Part shown: piece by piece, positions 18,313 to 27,708 of the stretch | How the letters are laid out: each line of letters begins with the position of its first letter | How positions within the stretch are numbered: position 1 is the first letter of the stretch | NCBI RefSeq assembly: GCF_004916895.1 | Contig: NZ_SNTZ01000002.1 | Location: 186,001-250,000, forward strand | DNA from: Flagellimonas alvinocaridis | GTDB taxonomy: Bacteria > Bacteroidota > Bacteroidia > Flavobacteriales > Flavobacteriaceae | Direction of reading: 5' to 3' | Length of the DNA stretch: 64,000 bases | The notes under the pieces: generated by a model | Told to the model about the DNA's origin: nothing | The model's database searches: none | The model's input: the letters and a program-made list of their open reading frames with translations, nothing else | Program-made: the position numbers and the translations under genes

Positions 18313-19818
18313 TTAGAATTTAAAACTATATCCCAAGGAAATATTGGTATTTATCCTATTGATCATAGCGGAACTATTAATACCGGAATCAAAAAGGAAG
18401 GTGTTTACATCCTGTTCGGTTCGGCTAACGGCCAAATCCAATCTGCTTCCTCCAAAACTATAGCCGATACCGCCAGAGAATCCAGTTAGTTCGCCCACAA
18501 TGTCGTCATTTTCATAAGGACTGTCCTCGTATCTATACCCCGCCCTTAAACTAACTTGGTCTATTCGGAATTCCCCACCCAATCGATAGGTGTTCACAAC
18601 GCCAAGTGTTTCATTTATAAAATCATTTTCCGATGCAAAATTAGGATCAGATGTGGGTCTAAGCTCTGCTTGTGACATGTCTTGGTATCCGTAGTCAAAA
18701 CTCAACAAACCATCTTGGCCAAAGATTACGGCAACACTACCAGTAAGTTTGCCGGGAGTTTTTATGCGATAATCTTCGTACAGGTTAACAATGTTAAAAT
18801 CAATGAAATCGATATCCGATACCGCCAAAGTGGAGTTGATGCGCTGTGAAGTGTCGTCCGTCAACTCGTACCACGTAGGGGACTGATAGCTACCTCCAAC
18901 GCGCACACTTTCATTTAATTTGGCAATAGCTCCAAGGCTAAATGAAAACCCATAGCCTTCGGTATGCAATAAATTATCAAAAGTGGTGAATTGAATAGGG
19001 GAGTCTTGGTTATATCCATTCTCATCCATTAAAGTAACTCTGTCATACAGTACATTGTGAAAATTCAATGAAGCACCTACGTAAAGATTTTCCTGATATT
19101 GGCCGGCAAAATTTACCGTGAACTTGCTGTTGTATCCGGAAGTGGTCTGAAGGTATTCTTGGTTTACGCTGCTGTATTCGGCATTTGAAAAGTAAGAAGT
19201 GTTGTCATCATCATCTACCGTAGGTTCAATAAGGCCTGCTTGGAATCCTAGGAAAGCCTGTTGGGCGCCATATCCAAGGCTGGAGCCAATATCCAGATAG
19301 GCTTCTTCAATGAACTCCCCCTGCTGTACGCGGAGAGGGCCAAGTGGCTGGCCTTGGGCAAAGTTCAAAAAATAATTGTCTATACCTACAGATGTGTTTC
19401 CTCCTGCAAAAAAGCTATTGTCAAAATTTTGTACCATATCGTAGTTGAATGCCAAGGCAACTTTTTTCCAAGGACTTTCTGTGGATTTAAATACCAAAAC
19501 ACCTCCCACTTGGTTAAATTCCAAGGAATTGTCGGTGGTATTGCTTACGCTGTTTCCAAAGAACGCATCATTGTTTCGGTGATAATTGGACCCCGTGATG
19601 CTAATTTCACTGAAATTGAATACTGCAGAACCTGCAGGGTTAACATTTAAGGCTGATAAATCACCGCCAAGCGCTCCAAATGCGCCACCCATGGCCTGAA
19701 ATCTTGCCGTTCCCTGAATATTTTCTGTACTGTATCGTAAAACGTCGTCTATGGTCTGTGCGGTTGCAAAAGTGCATGCCAATACCATTATGAAAGTTGA
19801 AATTTGTTTCATTTTCAA
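18313..19818 (-). CDS. FadL/OMPP1-family outer-membrane transport protein
   Basis: A 501-residue barrel with a signal peptide (cleavage near TFATAQ). The N-terminal plug-like segment DDVLRYSTENIQGTARFQAM, with GGAFGALGGDLSALNVNPAG, is the hallmark of the FadL/OmpP1/TodX family in Bacteroidota. The remainder is a run of amphipathic strands ending SLGYSFKF with a terminal aromatic. By family it forms a channel for hydrophobic molecules; the ligand is not predictable. It lies 33 bp downstream of the low-complexity lipoprotein gene on the same strand and may be co-transcribed with it. Confidence 0.85.
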   Translation of the reverse strand: MKMKQISTFIMVLACTFATAQTIDDVLRYSTENIQGTARFQAMGGAFGALGGDLSALNVNPAGSAVFNFSEISITGSNYHRNNDAFFGNSVSNTTDNSLEFNQVGGVLVFKSTESPWKKVALAFNYDMVQNFDNSFFAGGNTSVGIDNYFLNFAQGQPLGPLRVQQGEFIEEAYLDIGSSLGYGAQQAFLGFQAGLIEPTVDDDDNTSYFSNAEYSSVNQEYLQTTSGYNSKFTVNFAGQYQENLYVGASLNFHNVLYDRVTLMDENGYNQDSPIQFTTFDNLLHTEGYGFSFSLGAIAKLNESVRVGGSYQSPTWYELTDDTSQRINSTLAVSDIDFIDFNIVNLYEDYRIKTPGKLTGSVAVIFGQDGLLSFDYGYQDMSQAELRPTSDPNFASENDFINETLGVVNTYRLGGEFRIDQVSLRAGYRYEDSPYENDDIVGELTGFSGGIGYSFGGSRLDLAVSRTEQDVNTFLFDSGINSSAMINRINTNISLGYSFKF

Positions 19819-19851
19819 TTTTTTTAATGAGTTGAGATGGATTTCTGGGAT

Positions 19852-21138
19852 TTAATGTCTTCCGTTACTTCTTCCCGATGAGCGTGAAGAACCTCCTGAT
19901 CTGCCGCCAGAACTTCTGGAGCTGCTTCCGGAACTTCTATAGCTTCCGCTACTTCTAGAGCTAGAGCCACTGCTTCTGTAGCTACTGCTTCGTGAGCTTG
20001 ATCCCGAAGAAGACCTACTATAATTGCTTCGGCTTGGAGCCGTACTCCGTGAAGATTGATAACTTCTTGTACTTCTGCCCGAACTGCGATAACTGGGAGA
20101 AGATGAGCTTCTGTTCACTGTTCCGCTTCTTCTGTAAGTGCCACTACTTCTTGTGGAAGGTGTGGTGCCATAGGAACGGTATGTTCTTGAACTACCACTA
20201 TTGTTATATCGAGGAGTGGTTCTTGTGCTTCTGCTGGTTCTATAGTCCCTGTTCCGAGCAGAGGCATCTGCACTAACGGTTCTTCTTGAACTTAGTCCAC
20301 TATAAGTTCTGGAACTTCTTCCTGCTGTTGCAGTTCTGCTGCTCAAGTTGGAACGTCCACTATCTGTTCTGTATCGGGATGTATAACCGCTTGACCTTGA
20401 TGCAAGATTTGAGCGTCCTCTTAATGTTGTGCCGGGAATTACGCTGTTATATCCTCTTCGGGTTCGGTTGTACGCATAATTTCTTCCGTAATATCTATTG
20501 TTGTAATAGGGTCTCCAGCCGTAGTTATAATAGCCGCCCCAACCGTAGTAGCCTGCGTATCCCCAACCGCCATAGTAAGGGTAGCCACCCCAGCCGTAGT
20601 ATGCGCCCCAGCCCCAACGGTTAAATCTCCATGGTCTGTTCCAACCCCATCCCCAACCATAGTAAGGGTAGTTCCAACCAAAGTTCCAAAAAGGATCGTT
20701 CCATCCGTAATAGCCGCCCCATCCCCAATTGTCATATACATTGATGGTAAGGCTAGTGGGATTATCACCCCAACCAGGATTGCCGGTATAAGTATTGTTG
20801 TAAGCAAAATAATCGGTTTGTTCACCTAATGGAATGGTGTCGTTTTGCATTTGACTGGAATAGCTGTCAATGTCGGTAAAGATTTCGTCATCCAAAATCT
20901 CGGCATATTCATCCGCTTTTTGTCCAAAATAATCGCCGTATAAATTGTTTTCTTGTTCTTCAATGCGTACGGCTTCCGCAGACTTTTTTTCTACACGAAC
21001 AACGCGATCACCGTTGGAATAGATACCATCTTCATAATACGAAGCTTGCTGATATGATCCACAAGAAGCTGCTAGGAAAGCTGCCATGAGGAGAAAGGCG
21101 AAAGCTTGAAATTTTCTGTGGGGTATAAACTTTATCAT
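19852..21138 (-). CDS. Low-complexity lipoprotein: Trp/Tyr/Gly-rich then Ser/Arg-rich
   Basis: Starting at MIKFIPHRKF, the signal peptide ends in lipobox LAASC (residue ~26 acylated). An acidic middle region (about 40-110) with many D and E residues precedes a block dominated by W, Y, G and N (about 120-215) and a C-terminal ~190-residue tail almost wholly of S, R, T, Y and G (RSSGSSSRSSG-type repeats) ending GRSNGRH. No enzyme domain is visible. Such two-part surface lipoproteins occur next to proS in other Flavobacteriia as I recall; no function is known. It could be adhesive, matrix-forming or nucleic-acid-binding (inference). Confidence 0.75.
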   Translation of the reverse strand: MIKFIPHRKFQAFAFLLMAAFLAASCGSYQQASYYEDGIYSNGDRVVRVEKKSAEAVRIEEQENNLYGDYFGQKADEYAEILDDEIFTDIDSYSSQMQNDTIPLGEQTDYFAYNNTYTGNPGWGDNPTSLTINVYDNWGWGGYYGWNDPFWNFGWNYPYYGWGWGWNRPWRFNRWGWGAYYGWGGYPYYGGWGYAGYYGWGGYYNYGWRPYYNNRYYGRNYAYNRTRRGYNSVIPGTTLRGRSNLASRSSGYTSRYRTDSGRSNLSSRTATAGRSSRTYSGLSSRRTVSADASARNRDYRTSRSTRTTPRYNNSGSSRTYRSYGTTPSTRSSGTYRRSGTVNRSSSSPSYRSSGRSTRSYQSSRSTAPSRSNYSRSSSGSSSRSSSYRSSGSSSRSSGSYRSSGSSSRSSGGRSGGSSRSSGRSNGRH

Positions 21139-21232
21139 TGCGCAATTTTTATTGTTGAACATATTAAAAATAACTAGTTTTACCGAATTATTTTGCTAAT
21201 AAAATCACAAGTTTTGTGCCAAACTATAGTAG

Positions 21233-22708
21233 ATGGGTAAAAATTTAACGAGTAGAGCAGAAGATTATTCCAAATGGTATAATGAACTTGTCGTAAAATC
21301 GGATTTGGCTGAGAATTCGGGAGTTAGGGGATGTATGGTCATAAAACCCTATGGCTACGCTATTTGGGAAAAGATGCAGGCCCAATTGGATAAAATGTTC
21401 AAGGAAACAGGTCATGAGAATGCTTATTTTCCCTTGTTTATTCCAAAATCCTATCTGAGCAAGGAAGCAAGTCACGTTGAAGGTTTTGCCAAGGAATGTG
21501 CGGTGGTAACACACTATCGGTTGAAGAATGCGGAGGACGGTAGTGGGATCATAGTGGATGAGGATGCCAAGTTGGAAGAAGAACTTATTGTACGTCCTAC
21601 TTCAGAAACCATTATTTGGGATACCTATAGAAGATGGGTGCAGTCCTATCGCGATTTGCCCATCATGGTGAACCAATGGGCCAATGTGGTGCGATGGGAA
21701 ATGCGTACACGCCTCTTTTTGCGTACGGCCGAGTTTTTATGGCAAGAAGGACATACGGCACATGCCACAAGGGAAGAGGCTGTGGCTGAAGCGGAACAAA
21801 TGATGAACGTGTATGCCGAATTTGTCGAGGAACACATGGGTGTTCCAGTGATGAAAGGCACCAAGACTGCCAGTGAACGTTTTGCAGGGGCAGAGGAAAC
21901 GTATTGTATTGAGGCATTGATGCAGGATGGAAAAGCACTCCAAGCGGGAACCTCACACTTTTTAGGACAGAACTTTGCCAAGGCATTTGATGTGAAATTC
22001 GCCAATAAGGAAGGAAAACAAGAATATGTTTGGGCTACTTCTTGGGGAGTCTCAACCCGACTTATGGGAGCATTGGTGATGACCCATAGTGATGACAATG
22101 GTTTGGTGCTTCCGCCTAAATTGGCGCCCATTCAGGTGGTGATCGTGCCCATTTATAAAGGATTGGACCAATTGGATGCTATTTCTGAAAGAGTGGAACC
22201 CTTGGTAAAAGAGCTTCGTTCCAAAGGGCTTTCAGTAAAATATGATAAGAGAGATACCCATAAACCGGGATTCAAGTTCAATGAATATGAACTGAAAGGG
22301 GTTCCCGTACGTTTGGTCGTTGGGCAACGTGACCTTGAAAATGGAACCTATGAAGTGGCTCGAAGAGATACTTTACAAAAGGAATCCGTAAAGGCGGACG
22401 ATGTCGTGGAAAAGGTGGTGTCGCTCATGGAAGAAATCCAAGAGAACATTTATAATAAGGCGCTGACGTATAGAAAGGAGCACATCACCCCAGTGGATAC
22501 CTACGAAGAGTTTAAACGTGTAATTGAGGAAAAGGGTGGTTTTGTTACCGCACATTGGGATGGTACGGCCGAAACCGAAGAACGTATAAAGGAAGACACC
22601 AAGGCTACCATTCGCTGTATTCCGTTGAATGTTGATAAGGAAGAAGGGGTCTGTATGGTAACAGGAAAACCATCAGCCCAAAGGGTATTGTTTGCCAAGG
22701 CCTATTAA
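21233..22708 (+). CDS. proS: Prolyl-tRNA synthetase (archaeal/eukaryotic-like type)
   Basis: Class II synthetase for proline. At 491 residues and without the editing insertion, it is the short ProRS type common in Bacteroidota. Seen: motif 2 region [23 protein letters not shown] near 121-145 and [16 protein letters not shown] near 163, the ATP/proline site [13 protein letters not shown] near 241, the anticodon-binding domain ([10 protein letters not shown] onwards, about 300-390) and a C-terminal extension ending AKAY with a cysteine-containing zinc-like region ([10 protein letters not shown]). It is followed by the tRNA-Glu pair, which has its own promoter. Confidence 0.96.
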   Translation: MGKNLTSRAEDYSKWYNELVVKSDLAENSGVRGCMVIKPYGYAIWEKMQAQLDKMFKETGHENAYFPLFIPKSYLSKEASHVEGFAKECAVVTHYRLKNAEDGSGIIVDEDAKLEEELIVRPTSETIIWDTYRRWVQSYRDLPIMVNQWANVVRWEMRTRLFLRTAEFLWQEGHTAHATREEAVAEAEQMMNVYAEFVEEHMGVPVMKGTKTASERFAGAEETYCIEALMQDGKALQAGTSHFLGQNFAKAFDVKFANKEGKQEYVWATSWGVSTRLMGALVMTHSDDNGLVLPPKLAPIQVVIVPIYKGLDQLDAISERVEPLVKELRSKGLSVKYDKRDTHKPGFKFNEYELKGVPVRLVVGQRDLENGTYEVARRDTLQKESVKADDVVEKVVSLMEEIQENIYNKALTYRKEHITPVDTYEEFKRVIEEKGGFVTAHWDGTAETEERIKEDTKATIRCIPLNVDKEEGVCMVTGKPSAQRVLFAKAY

Positions 22709-22734
22709 GTAGGTGCAAAAAATAATAATTACTG

Positions 22735-22764
22735 TTGCAAGACTTAAAAATAGTTGTATTTTTG
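22735..22764 (+). promoter_or_regulatory. Promoter for the tRNA-Glu pair
   Basis: TTG at 22735-22737, a 19-base spacer and TATTTTTG at 22757-22764 fit the Bacteroidota promoter pattern exactly. The first tRNA starts 24 bases further on; rpsT is probably also read from here. Confidence 0.75.
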
Positions 22765-22787
22765 CATCCGCAATTGTGCAACCTTAT

Positions 22788-22859
22788 GGCCCGTTCGTCT
22801 AGGGGTTAGGACGCCAGGTTTTCATCCTGGTAACAGGGGTTCGATTCCCCTACGGGCTA
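22788..22859 (+). tRNA. tRNA-Glu (TTC), copy 1
   Basis: A 72-nt cloverleaf: acceptor GGCCCGT/ACGGGCT, anticodon stem CCAGG/CCTGG around TTTTCAT giving anticodon TTC, and T-arm AGGGG-TTCGATT-CCCCT. CCA is not encoded. Confidence 0.97.
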
Positions 22860-22917
22860 CAAAGTTCAATGGAATATTGGAAAACTTTGATTTTTAATCA
22901 GGTTTTCAAATTAATTA

Positions 22918-22989
22918 GGCCCGTTCGTCTAGGGGTTAGGACGCCAGGTTTTCATCCTGGTAACAGGGGTTCGATTCCCCTACGGGCTA
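22918..22989 (+). tRNA. tRNA-Glu (TTC), copy 2
   Basis: Base-for-base identical to the copy 58 bp upstream, in the same orientation. The spacer is unrelated AT-rich sequence. Tandem duplicates of this kind raise gene dosage and are prone to recombination. Confidence 0.97.
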
Positions 22990-23023
22990 CAAAAAAAGGA
23001 TTTAGAAAGTATAAATAAAGGCA

Positions 23024-23275
23024 ATGGCAAACCATAAGTCAGCATTAAAGAGAATCAGAAGAAACGAAGCAGTACGCTTGCGCAACAGGTATCAGCACAA
23101 AACTGTGCGTAATGCCATCAAAAAATTGCGTAACGAGGAAGACAAGAAGGCTGCAGAGGCTTTGTTGCCTACTGTTGTTGGAATGATCGATAAATTGGCA
23201 AAGAAGAATATCATCCACACCAATAAGGCTTCCAATTTGAAAAGCAAATTGATGAGCAGAGTTGCAGGAATGTAA
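23024..23275 (+). CDS. rpsT: 30S ribosomal protein S20
   Basis: An 83-residue, strongly basic helical protein with the S20 N-terminus [15 protein letters not shown] and the late [14 protein letters not shown] segment. It binds 16S rRNA early in 30S assembly. It sits 34 bp after the second tRNA-Glu without an obvious promoter of its own, so it likely shares the tRNA transcript, and it is closed by a strong terminator. Confidence 0.97.
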   Translation: MANHKSALKRIRRNEAVRLRNRYQHKTVRNAIKKLRNEEDKKAAEALLPTVVGMIDKLAKKNIIHTNKASNLKSKLMSRVAGM

Positions 23276-23297
23276 TATTTGCTTGATGGAAATATAT

Positions 23298-23325
23298 AAA
23301 AGCTCCCGAATTGGGAGCTTTTTTT
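23298..23325 (+). terminator. Rho-independent terminator after rpsT
   Basis: AAAAGCTCCC-GAATT-GGGAGCTTTT stem-loop followed by further T's, 22 bases after the rpsT stop. Confidence 0.92.
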
Positions 23326-23349
23326 ATGACCAAACTTTTTAGATTGTAT

Positions 23350-24039
23350 TTAACGGAAGGCTTTTCTTTTTCCAACTAAAAAGCCAATGATAAAACAGCT
23401 GTACATAACCAGAATGAGCAGGAGTAGTACGGTTCTTAGGTGTAGATAGAACCATAAGTTTGCGCTGGTGTTACCAATTAACAATATGTAAGGTACCAGC
23501 AGATAAAAGATAAAACTGCCCAAACTTATCCAAAACAATAAATTTTGTTTTTGGGGATATGGATTTTTCTCTTGTTTTTTTTCCTTAAAGTAAAAGATAA
23601 TGCACATCAACAAAACCCAAGACCCAAAAATATCTGCATAATATAGACCTTCGTAGAACGGATTTTTAAAGATGATATTTATTATATAGCCCAAAAGCAT
23701 CGCAATAACACCATAACGTATCCATTTTTTATACAATTTGGATTGGATGGTTTTGAGATATATCCTGCAAAAAAATAGAAAAGTAACAACTTGGTAAATG
23801 TTGTAAATGATGATATTGCGCCAAGAATATCGCTCATCGGAGAAGAATTGAAAATCTTCATGATACTTAATGAAATAGCCAAGCAACTCCGTAAAGAAGG
23901 TGTAGGCAATGAACATGGGGAAATATTTTAGTGCAGTATCAAAATACTTTCGGTAGGTAAATACTGAAACAATCCATGTCACTAGGTATAAAGGAAGATA
24001 GTATTGCTCCTTTAAAAACAAATAGATTTCTTGGACCAT
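23350..24039 (-). CDS. Polytopic membrane protein of unknown function
   Basis: The ATG start MVQEIYLFL gives 229 residues; a slightly longer version would need a TTG codon. There are about six or seven hydrophobic segments (for example YLPLYLVTWIVSVF, YFPMFIAYTFFTELLGY, a VIAMLLGYIINIIF-type segment and VLLLLILVMYSCFIIGFLV), with a basic cytoplasmic C-terminus (GKRKAFR). No catalytic or transporter motif is recognised. The ATG lies 11 bases downstream of the lipoprotein gene's stop, so the two likely form an operon. Confidence 0.7.
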   Translation of the reverse strand: MVQEIYLFLKEQYYLPLYLVTWIVSVFTYRKYFDTALKYFPMFIAYTFFTELLGYFIKYHEDFQFFSDERYSWRNIIIYNIYQVVTFLFFCRIYLKTIQSKLYKKWIRYGVIAMLLGYIINIIFKNPFYEGLYYADIFGSWVLLMCIIFYFKEKKQEKNPYPQKQNLLFWISLGSFIFYLLVPYILLIGNTSANLWFYLHLRTVLLLLILVMYSCFIIGFLVGKRKAFR

Positions 24040-24050
24040 GCCCAATACAA

Positions 24051-24728
24051 TTAATAGTCATCCCATGGTGGAGGAGATGAATTCCCCCTATTTAAGGTAA
24101 GGCTCTGGTCTCCATTGGCACTTGCAGCACTACTGAGACTAGGCACAAAACCAGCTTGCGATTTTTGTTTATTGTCTTGAACATTGCCAACCTCTGCCTG
24201 TCCTACGGCATTTTTTATGAGTTTAGCCTTGCCGTCGGCCCCTATGTAGAACCCATATTCACCGCCGTCAGCCTTCATGGCTGGAACAATGAAAATGGAA
24301 TTTTGTCTGGGATGAACAATCTTTTTTCCATCAGGGAAGTCTTGCTTGTCAGGATAATTGGCAAAGTAGAACCGAAGTGATGAGATATCTACCTGTGCGT
24401 TTTGCGCCTCTTGCTCAATAAAGGCCATATACTGTTTAATTTCATCATAGCTGAATGCTGTGAAACGGGCGACTTCGAACTTTTCGTCTGGATTTCGTTC
24501 TGTTTCAAATTGTTGAATCATCTCCGCCCTGTTTTTGGTGTAGTTATCATACAGGGATTTTGATTCTTCCAAGGAAATTATTCCCCGGGGTGGGTCAACT
24601 TTTTCTTGGGTTTGCCCGGTAGTGTTGGATTCGGAGGGCTCTTCCTTCTTTGGACCCTGTTGGCATGCCCCGAGCATCAGTAAAAAAGCACCTAGACCAA
24701 TAGCTGCTACTTTTTTGGTATTTTTCAT
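24051..24728 (-). CDS. Lipoprotein of unknown function
   Basis: A 225-residue protein with signal MKNTKKVAAIGLG and lipobox LGAC (cysteine near 22), then a Glu/Thr-rich linker. The body has a helical segment (SLEESKSLYDNYTKNRAEMI) and RFTAFSYDEIKQYMAFIEQEA, followed by a beta region with SSLRFYFANYPD and NSIFIVPAM. The SLRFYFA motif with a dash of charged helix recurs in Bacteroidota lipoproteins of unknown role, as far as I recall. It ends in a proline-rich SPPPWDDY. The gene is upstream of and probably co-transcribed with the membrane protein gene. Confidence 0.72.
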   Translation of the reverse strand: MKNTKKVAAIGLGAFLLMLGACQQGPKKEEPSESNTTGQTQEKVDPPRGIISLEESKSLYDNYTKNRAEMIQQFETERNPDEKFEVARFTAFSYDEIKQYMAFIEQEAQNAQVDISSLRFYFANYPDKQDFPDGKKIVHPRQNSIFIVPAMKADGGEYGFYIGADGKAKLIKNAVGQAEVGNVQDNKQKSQAGFVPSLSSAASANGDQSLTLNRGNSSPPPWDDY

Positions 24729-24801
24729 AGTTTCAAAGTGTTAAAGTTCTGTTTTGAGGAAACGATTTAAAGATATGCTTTTTCTTTAGAATAGGTAAAG
24801 A

Positions 24802-24833
24802 AAAAACCCTGTGGAATTCTCCAAAGGGTTTTT
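24802..24833 (-). terminator. Rho-independent terminator after rho
   Basis: AAAAACCCT and AGGGTTTTT pair with an inner GGA/TCC extension. Located 37 bases past the rho stop codon on the minus strand. Confidence 0.75.
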
Positions 24834-24869
24834 AAATTGTTGTTATACAGATGCTTGAATAAAAAAACA

Positions 24870-26456
24870 CTATTCATTCATTGTGAGCAAGAACTCTTCA
24901 TTGTTTCGGGTTTGCTTAATGCGTTGTTCCATGAATTCCATGGCCTCCACAGGATTCATATCTGCTAAATACTTGCGCATGATCCACATCCGTTGAATGG
25001 TGTTTTCATCCAACAATAAATCATCCCTTCTGGTAGAAGAAGAAATAAGGTCAATGGCAGGGAAGATTCTACGGTTGGAAATTCGTCTATCCAACTGAAG
25101 TTCCATATTACCAGTACCCTTAAATTCTTCAAAGATTACTTCGTCCATTTTGGAACCAGTCTCGGTCAATGCTGTGGCAATGATGGAAAGCGAACCACCA
25201 TTTTCAATGTTACGGGCAGCTCCAAAAAAGCGTTTAGGCTTATGTAGGGCGTTGGCATCCACACCACCACTCAATACCTTTCCGGATGCAGGTTGTACCG
25301 TATTATAAGCACGGGCCAAACGTGTGATGGAGTCCAAAAGAATCACTACATCATGACCGCATTCTACCAATCGCTTGGCTTTGTCGAGTACAATATTGGC
25401 TACACGAACGTGTTCAGAGGCTTCTTTGTCAAAAGTAGAAGCAACCACCTCGCCACGTACGTTACGTTGCATGTCGGTGACTTCTTCAGGACGCTCATCA
25501 ATCAGTAAAATGATTTGATATACCTCAGGATGGTTGGCGGCAATGGCATTGGCAATATCCTTCAACAGCATGGTCTTACCGGTCTTGGGCTGCGATACGA
25601 TCATACCACGTTGCCCTTTGCCAATGGGTGAGAACAAATCCATGATCCGTGTGGAAATGGTACTTTGTTTCTCGGCCAATTTAAATTTTTCTTTGGGGAA
25701 CAATGGGGTCAAGTGTTCAAAAGACACTCGGTCGCGGACCACTTGGGGGTCCATACCGTTAATTTTGTTCACCTTGATCAAAGGGAAATATTTTTCACCT
25801 TCTTTGGGGGGTCTTATGTTCCCTAAGATGGTGTCTCCTGACTTTAGTCCAAACAGACGAATTTGAGACTGGGAAACATAAATATCATCAGGGGAAGAAA
25901 GATAGTTGTAATCCGAAGAGCGCAAGAACCCATACCCATCCTGCATGATATCTAGAACACCTTCGCTCTCTATGATACTGTCAAACTCAAATTCTGGCTC
26001 TTTGTACCTGTTTTTTAGGTCTTTATCAAAGTTGCTGTTCTTTTTATCGTGTGAACCGCTTTTTTGATGTTGGTTATTTCTTCGATTATTGTTCTGCCCT
26101 TTTTGGGTAGTATTACCTTGCTTGTGCTCCTTTTTTTGAGGCTGCACTTTGGGATCTTCCTTTTTTTCCTCGGAATTGGATTCCTTTACATTTTCTGTAG
26201 CTTCTTTTGGGACATTGTTGCGTTCAGAATCTGTTGAACGCGGGGTTCTGGCCCTTCTAGGTTTTGGAGCAGCAGGTTTTTTTTCTGGAGCGGCCGGACT
26301 TTCTGCCACCGCTTTGGGGTTCGATGCCTGTACATCGAGGATTTGATAAACCAAATCCAATTTTTTTAAGGACTTAAACTTGGGAACATTAAGACCTTTT
26401 GCAATTTCTTGCAACTCAGGAAGCTTTTTAGCTTTTAGATCTGAAATCTCGAACAT
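24870..26456 (-). CDS. rho: Transcription termination factor Rho
   Basis: Hexameric RNA translocase ending transcription. At 528 residues it is about 100 longer than E. coli Rho because of a low-complexity insertion (about residues 50-150; rich in K, N, Q, E and P, including [12 protein letters not shown]) between the N-terminal helical domain ([18 protein letters not shown]) and the RNA-binding cold-shock-like domain ([15 protein letters not shown] near 168). The ATPase part holds the P-loop QPKTGKT near 290, the Q-loop and R-loop region ([20 protein letters not shown]), and ERPEEVTDM. Such insertions are known in Bacteroidota Rho and probably add RNA binding. A ~190 bp divergent gap separates it from the DUF4293 gene. 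Confidence 0.97.
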   Translation of the reverse strand: MFEISDLKAKKLPELQEIAKGLNVPKFKSLKKLDLVYQILDVQASNPKAVAESPAAPEKKPAAPKPRRARTPRSTDSERNNVPKEATENVKESNSEEKKEDPKVQPQKKEHKQGNTTQKGQNNNRRNNQHQKSGSHDKKNSNFDKDLKNRYKEPEFEFDSIIESEGVLDIMQDGYGFLRSSDYNYLSSPDDIYVSQSQIRLFGLKSGDTILGNIRPPKEGEKYFPLIKVNKINGMDPQVVRDRVSFEHLTPLFPKEKFKLAEKQSTISTRIMDLFSPIGKGQRGMIVSQPKTGKTMLLKDIANAIAANHPEVYQIILLIDERPEEVTDMQRNVRGEVVASTFDKEASEHVRVANIVLDKAKRLVECGHDVVILLDSITRLARAYNTVQPASGKVLSGGVDANALHKPKRFFGAARNIENGGSLSIIATALTETGSKMDEVIFEEFKGTGNMELQLDRRISNRRIFPAIDLISSSTRRDDLLLDENTIQRMWIMRKYLADMNPVEAMEFMEQRIKQTRNNEEFLLTMNE

Positions 26457-26649
26457 TAAGTGTTGAATAAGTTAAACGTGTCTAATCTGAAATATTGAAG
26501 TAAAAAAGTTATTTGGGTGCTACTGGAGGAAAGATTTCCTGGGTAAGTACTTCGCTAATAACGACACAAGTATACAAATTATTTTTCAGGAATTAAGGCC
26601 CATTTATCAAAAAGACGTCTATTTTTGCATTTCGAAAGCAATTTGCACA

Positions 26650-27060
26650 ATGATTCAACGGATTCAAACGTTTTTTTTACTGATCGTGGCCTTCTTGGCG
26701 GGAGTGCTTCCGTTCTTTTTGAATCTGTGGGTAACCGTTGATGGTGCAGAAGTCTATGCTCAAAACGAAGTATGGGTAAGCATTGCTTTTTATGTAGCTG
26801 CTATCTTGGCCGTAGTGTCCATTTTATTGTACAAAAACAGACAAAATCAATTTGTGGTAAACAGATTGAATATGATATTGAATCTTTTTTTACTAGGATT
26901 TTTCGTTTATCGATCGCTAAGCTTATCCGGAGAGGCTGTGGTTTCTGAGAAGGGTATTGGGATGCTGATTCCTGTATTTTCTATCGTTTTTCTGGTCCTG
27001 GCCAACAGGGCTATCAAAAAGGATGAAGATCTTGTAAAATCTGTTGATCGCTTACGTTAA
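26650..27060 (+). CDS. DUF4293 membrane protein
   Basis: A 136-residue protein beginning MIQRIQTFFLL, the conserved start of DUF4293. Four hydrophobic segments (about 8-25, 43-60, 72-88, 103-120) are followed by a charged C-terminus (KKDEDLVKSVDRLR). The family is restricted to Bacteroidota and its function is unknown. The neighbouring divergent rho gene is, to my knowledge, a recurrent partner. A TATTTTTG box at 26620-26627 could be the -7 element, without a clear -33 TTG. Confidence 0.85.
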   Translation: MIQRIQTFFLLIVAFLAGVLPFFLNLWVTVDGAEVYAQNEVWVSIAFYVAAILAVVSILLYKNRQNQFVVNRLNMILNLFLLGFFVYRSLSLSGEAVVSEKGIGMLIPVFSIVFLVLANRAIKKDEDLVKSVDRLR

Positions 27061-27090
27061 ACCTAACATCTTAGTAGTATTAGTGCGAAG

Positions 27091-27116
27091 AAAATCCCGG
27101 CCTAGGCTGGGATTTT
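27091..27116. terminator. Terminator between convergent genes
   Basis: AAAATCCCgGCC-TA-GGCtGGGATTTT with a T-rich tail. It serves the DUF4293 gene and possibly the opposing phosphoesterase gene. Confidence 0.8.
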
Positions 27117-27125
27117 TGTTTTAGG

Positions 27126-27620
27126 TTACCGTTGCCCCAATTCGATTACCTCCAAATCCGATATTGTATCCCCGTCTATCACAAACCTGAGCATGGTTCG
27201 TACTTGATGAAACCCATGTTTTCCGCATGCGCCAGGATTCATGTGAAGCAACCCCAATTTTTTGTCGTTCATCACCTTTAAGATGTGAGAGTGCCCACAG
27301 ATGAAGAGTTTTGGGGGATTATTGCGAATCTCATCACGTACCCTCACATTGTATTTGTTCGGATAGCCCCCTATGTGCGTAATCCATACATCCACACCCT
27401 CGCACATAAACCGATTGTTTTCTGGAAATTCCTTTTGAATCACATAGTCGTCAATATTGCCATGTACCCCGCGAACAGGCTTTAAGGCCTCCAATTGGTC
27501 GGTCACCTCCAAACTTCCAATGTCTCCTGCATGCCAAATTTCATCGGCCTGTGCCGCATACTTTAAGATGGTGGAATCCATATGTCCGTGGGTGTCCGAG
27601 AGTAAAAGAATCTTGGTCAT
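27126..27620 (-). CDS. YfcE/MJ0936-type metallophosphoesterase
   Basis: A 164-residue calcineurin-like phosphoesterase with all metal-site motifs: SDTHGH near 8-13, HAGDIGS near 30-36, VHGNIDD near 52-58, ITHIGGYPNKY and CGHSHILK near 106-113. This compact set marks the YfcE family, which hydrolyses phosphodiesters (cyclic nucleotide-like substrates in vitro); the natural substrate is uncertain. It is divergently placed from truA, with 88 bp between starts. Confidence 0.9.
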   Translation of the reverse strand: MTKILLLSDTHGHMDSTILKYAAQADEIWHAGDIGSLEVTDQLEALKPVRGVHGNIDDYVIQKEFPENNRFMCEGVDVWITHIGGYPNKYNVRVRDEIRNNPPKLFICGHSHILKVMNDKKLGLLHMNPGACGKHGFHQVRTMLRFVIDGDTISDLEVIELGQR

Positions 27621-27708
27621 AACGCTAAAAATATGCTAAAAAATAGAGCTTGGGTTCGTGTTGGATGGGATTGGATTATCTTTAACAACTTAAAAGTAAG
27701 GGATCCCT

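Noticed and set aside
19862..20450. Repeated short units suggesting a CRISPR or tandem array
   Set aside because: The units are uneven Ser/Arg codons of one open frame, with no constant repeat/spacer spacing.
20439..20825. A 128-codon Gly/Thr/Ala-rich frame on the minus strand
   Set aside because: It is another reading frame of the low-complexity Trp/Tyr/Gly block of the lipoprotein gene; composition follows from the repeats of the real frame.
22788..22989. Identical tRNA-Glu copies as attachment-site duplication of an island
   Set aside because: The copies are complete tRNAs 58 bp apart with no integrase or cargo between them; ordinary tandem duplication explains them.
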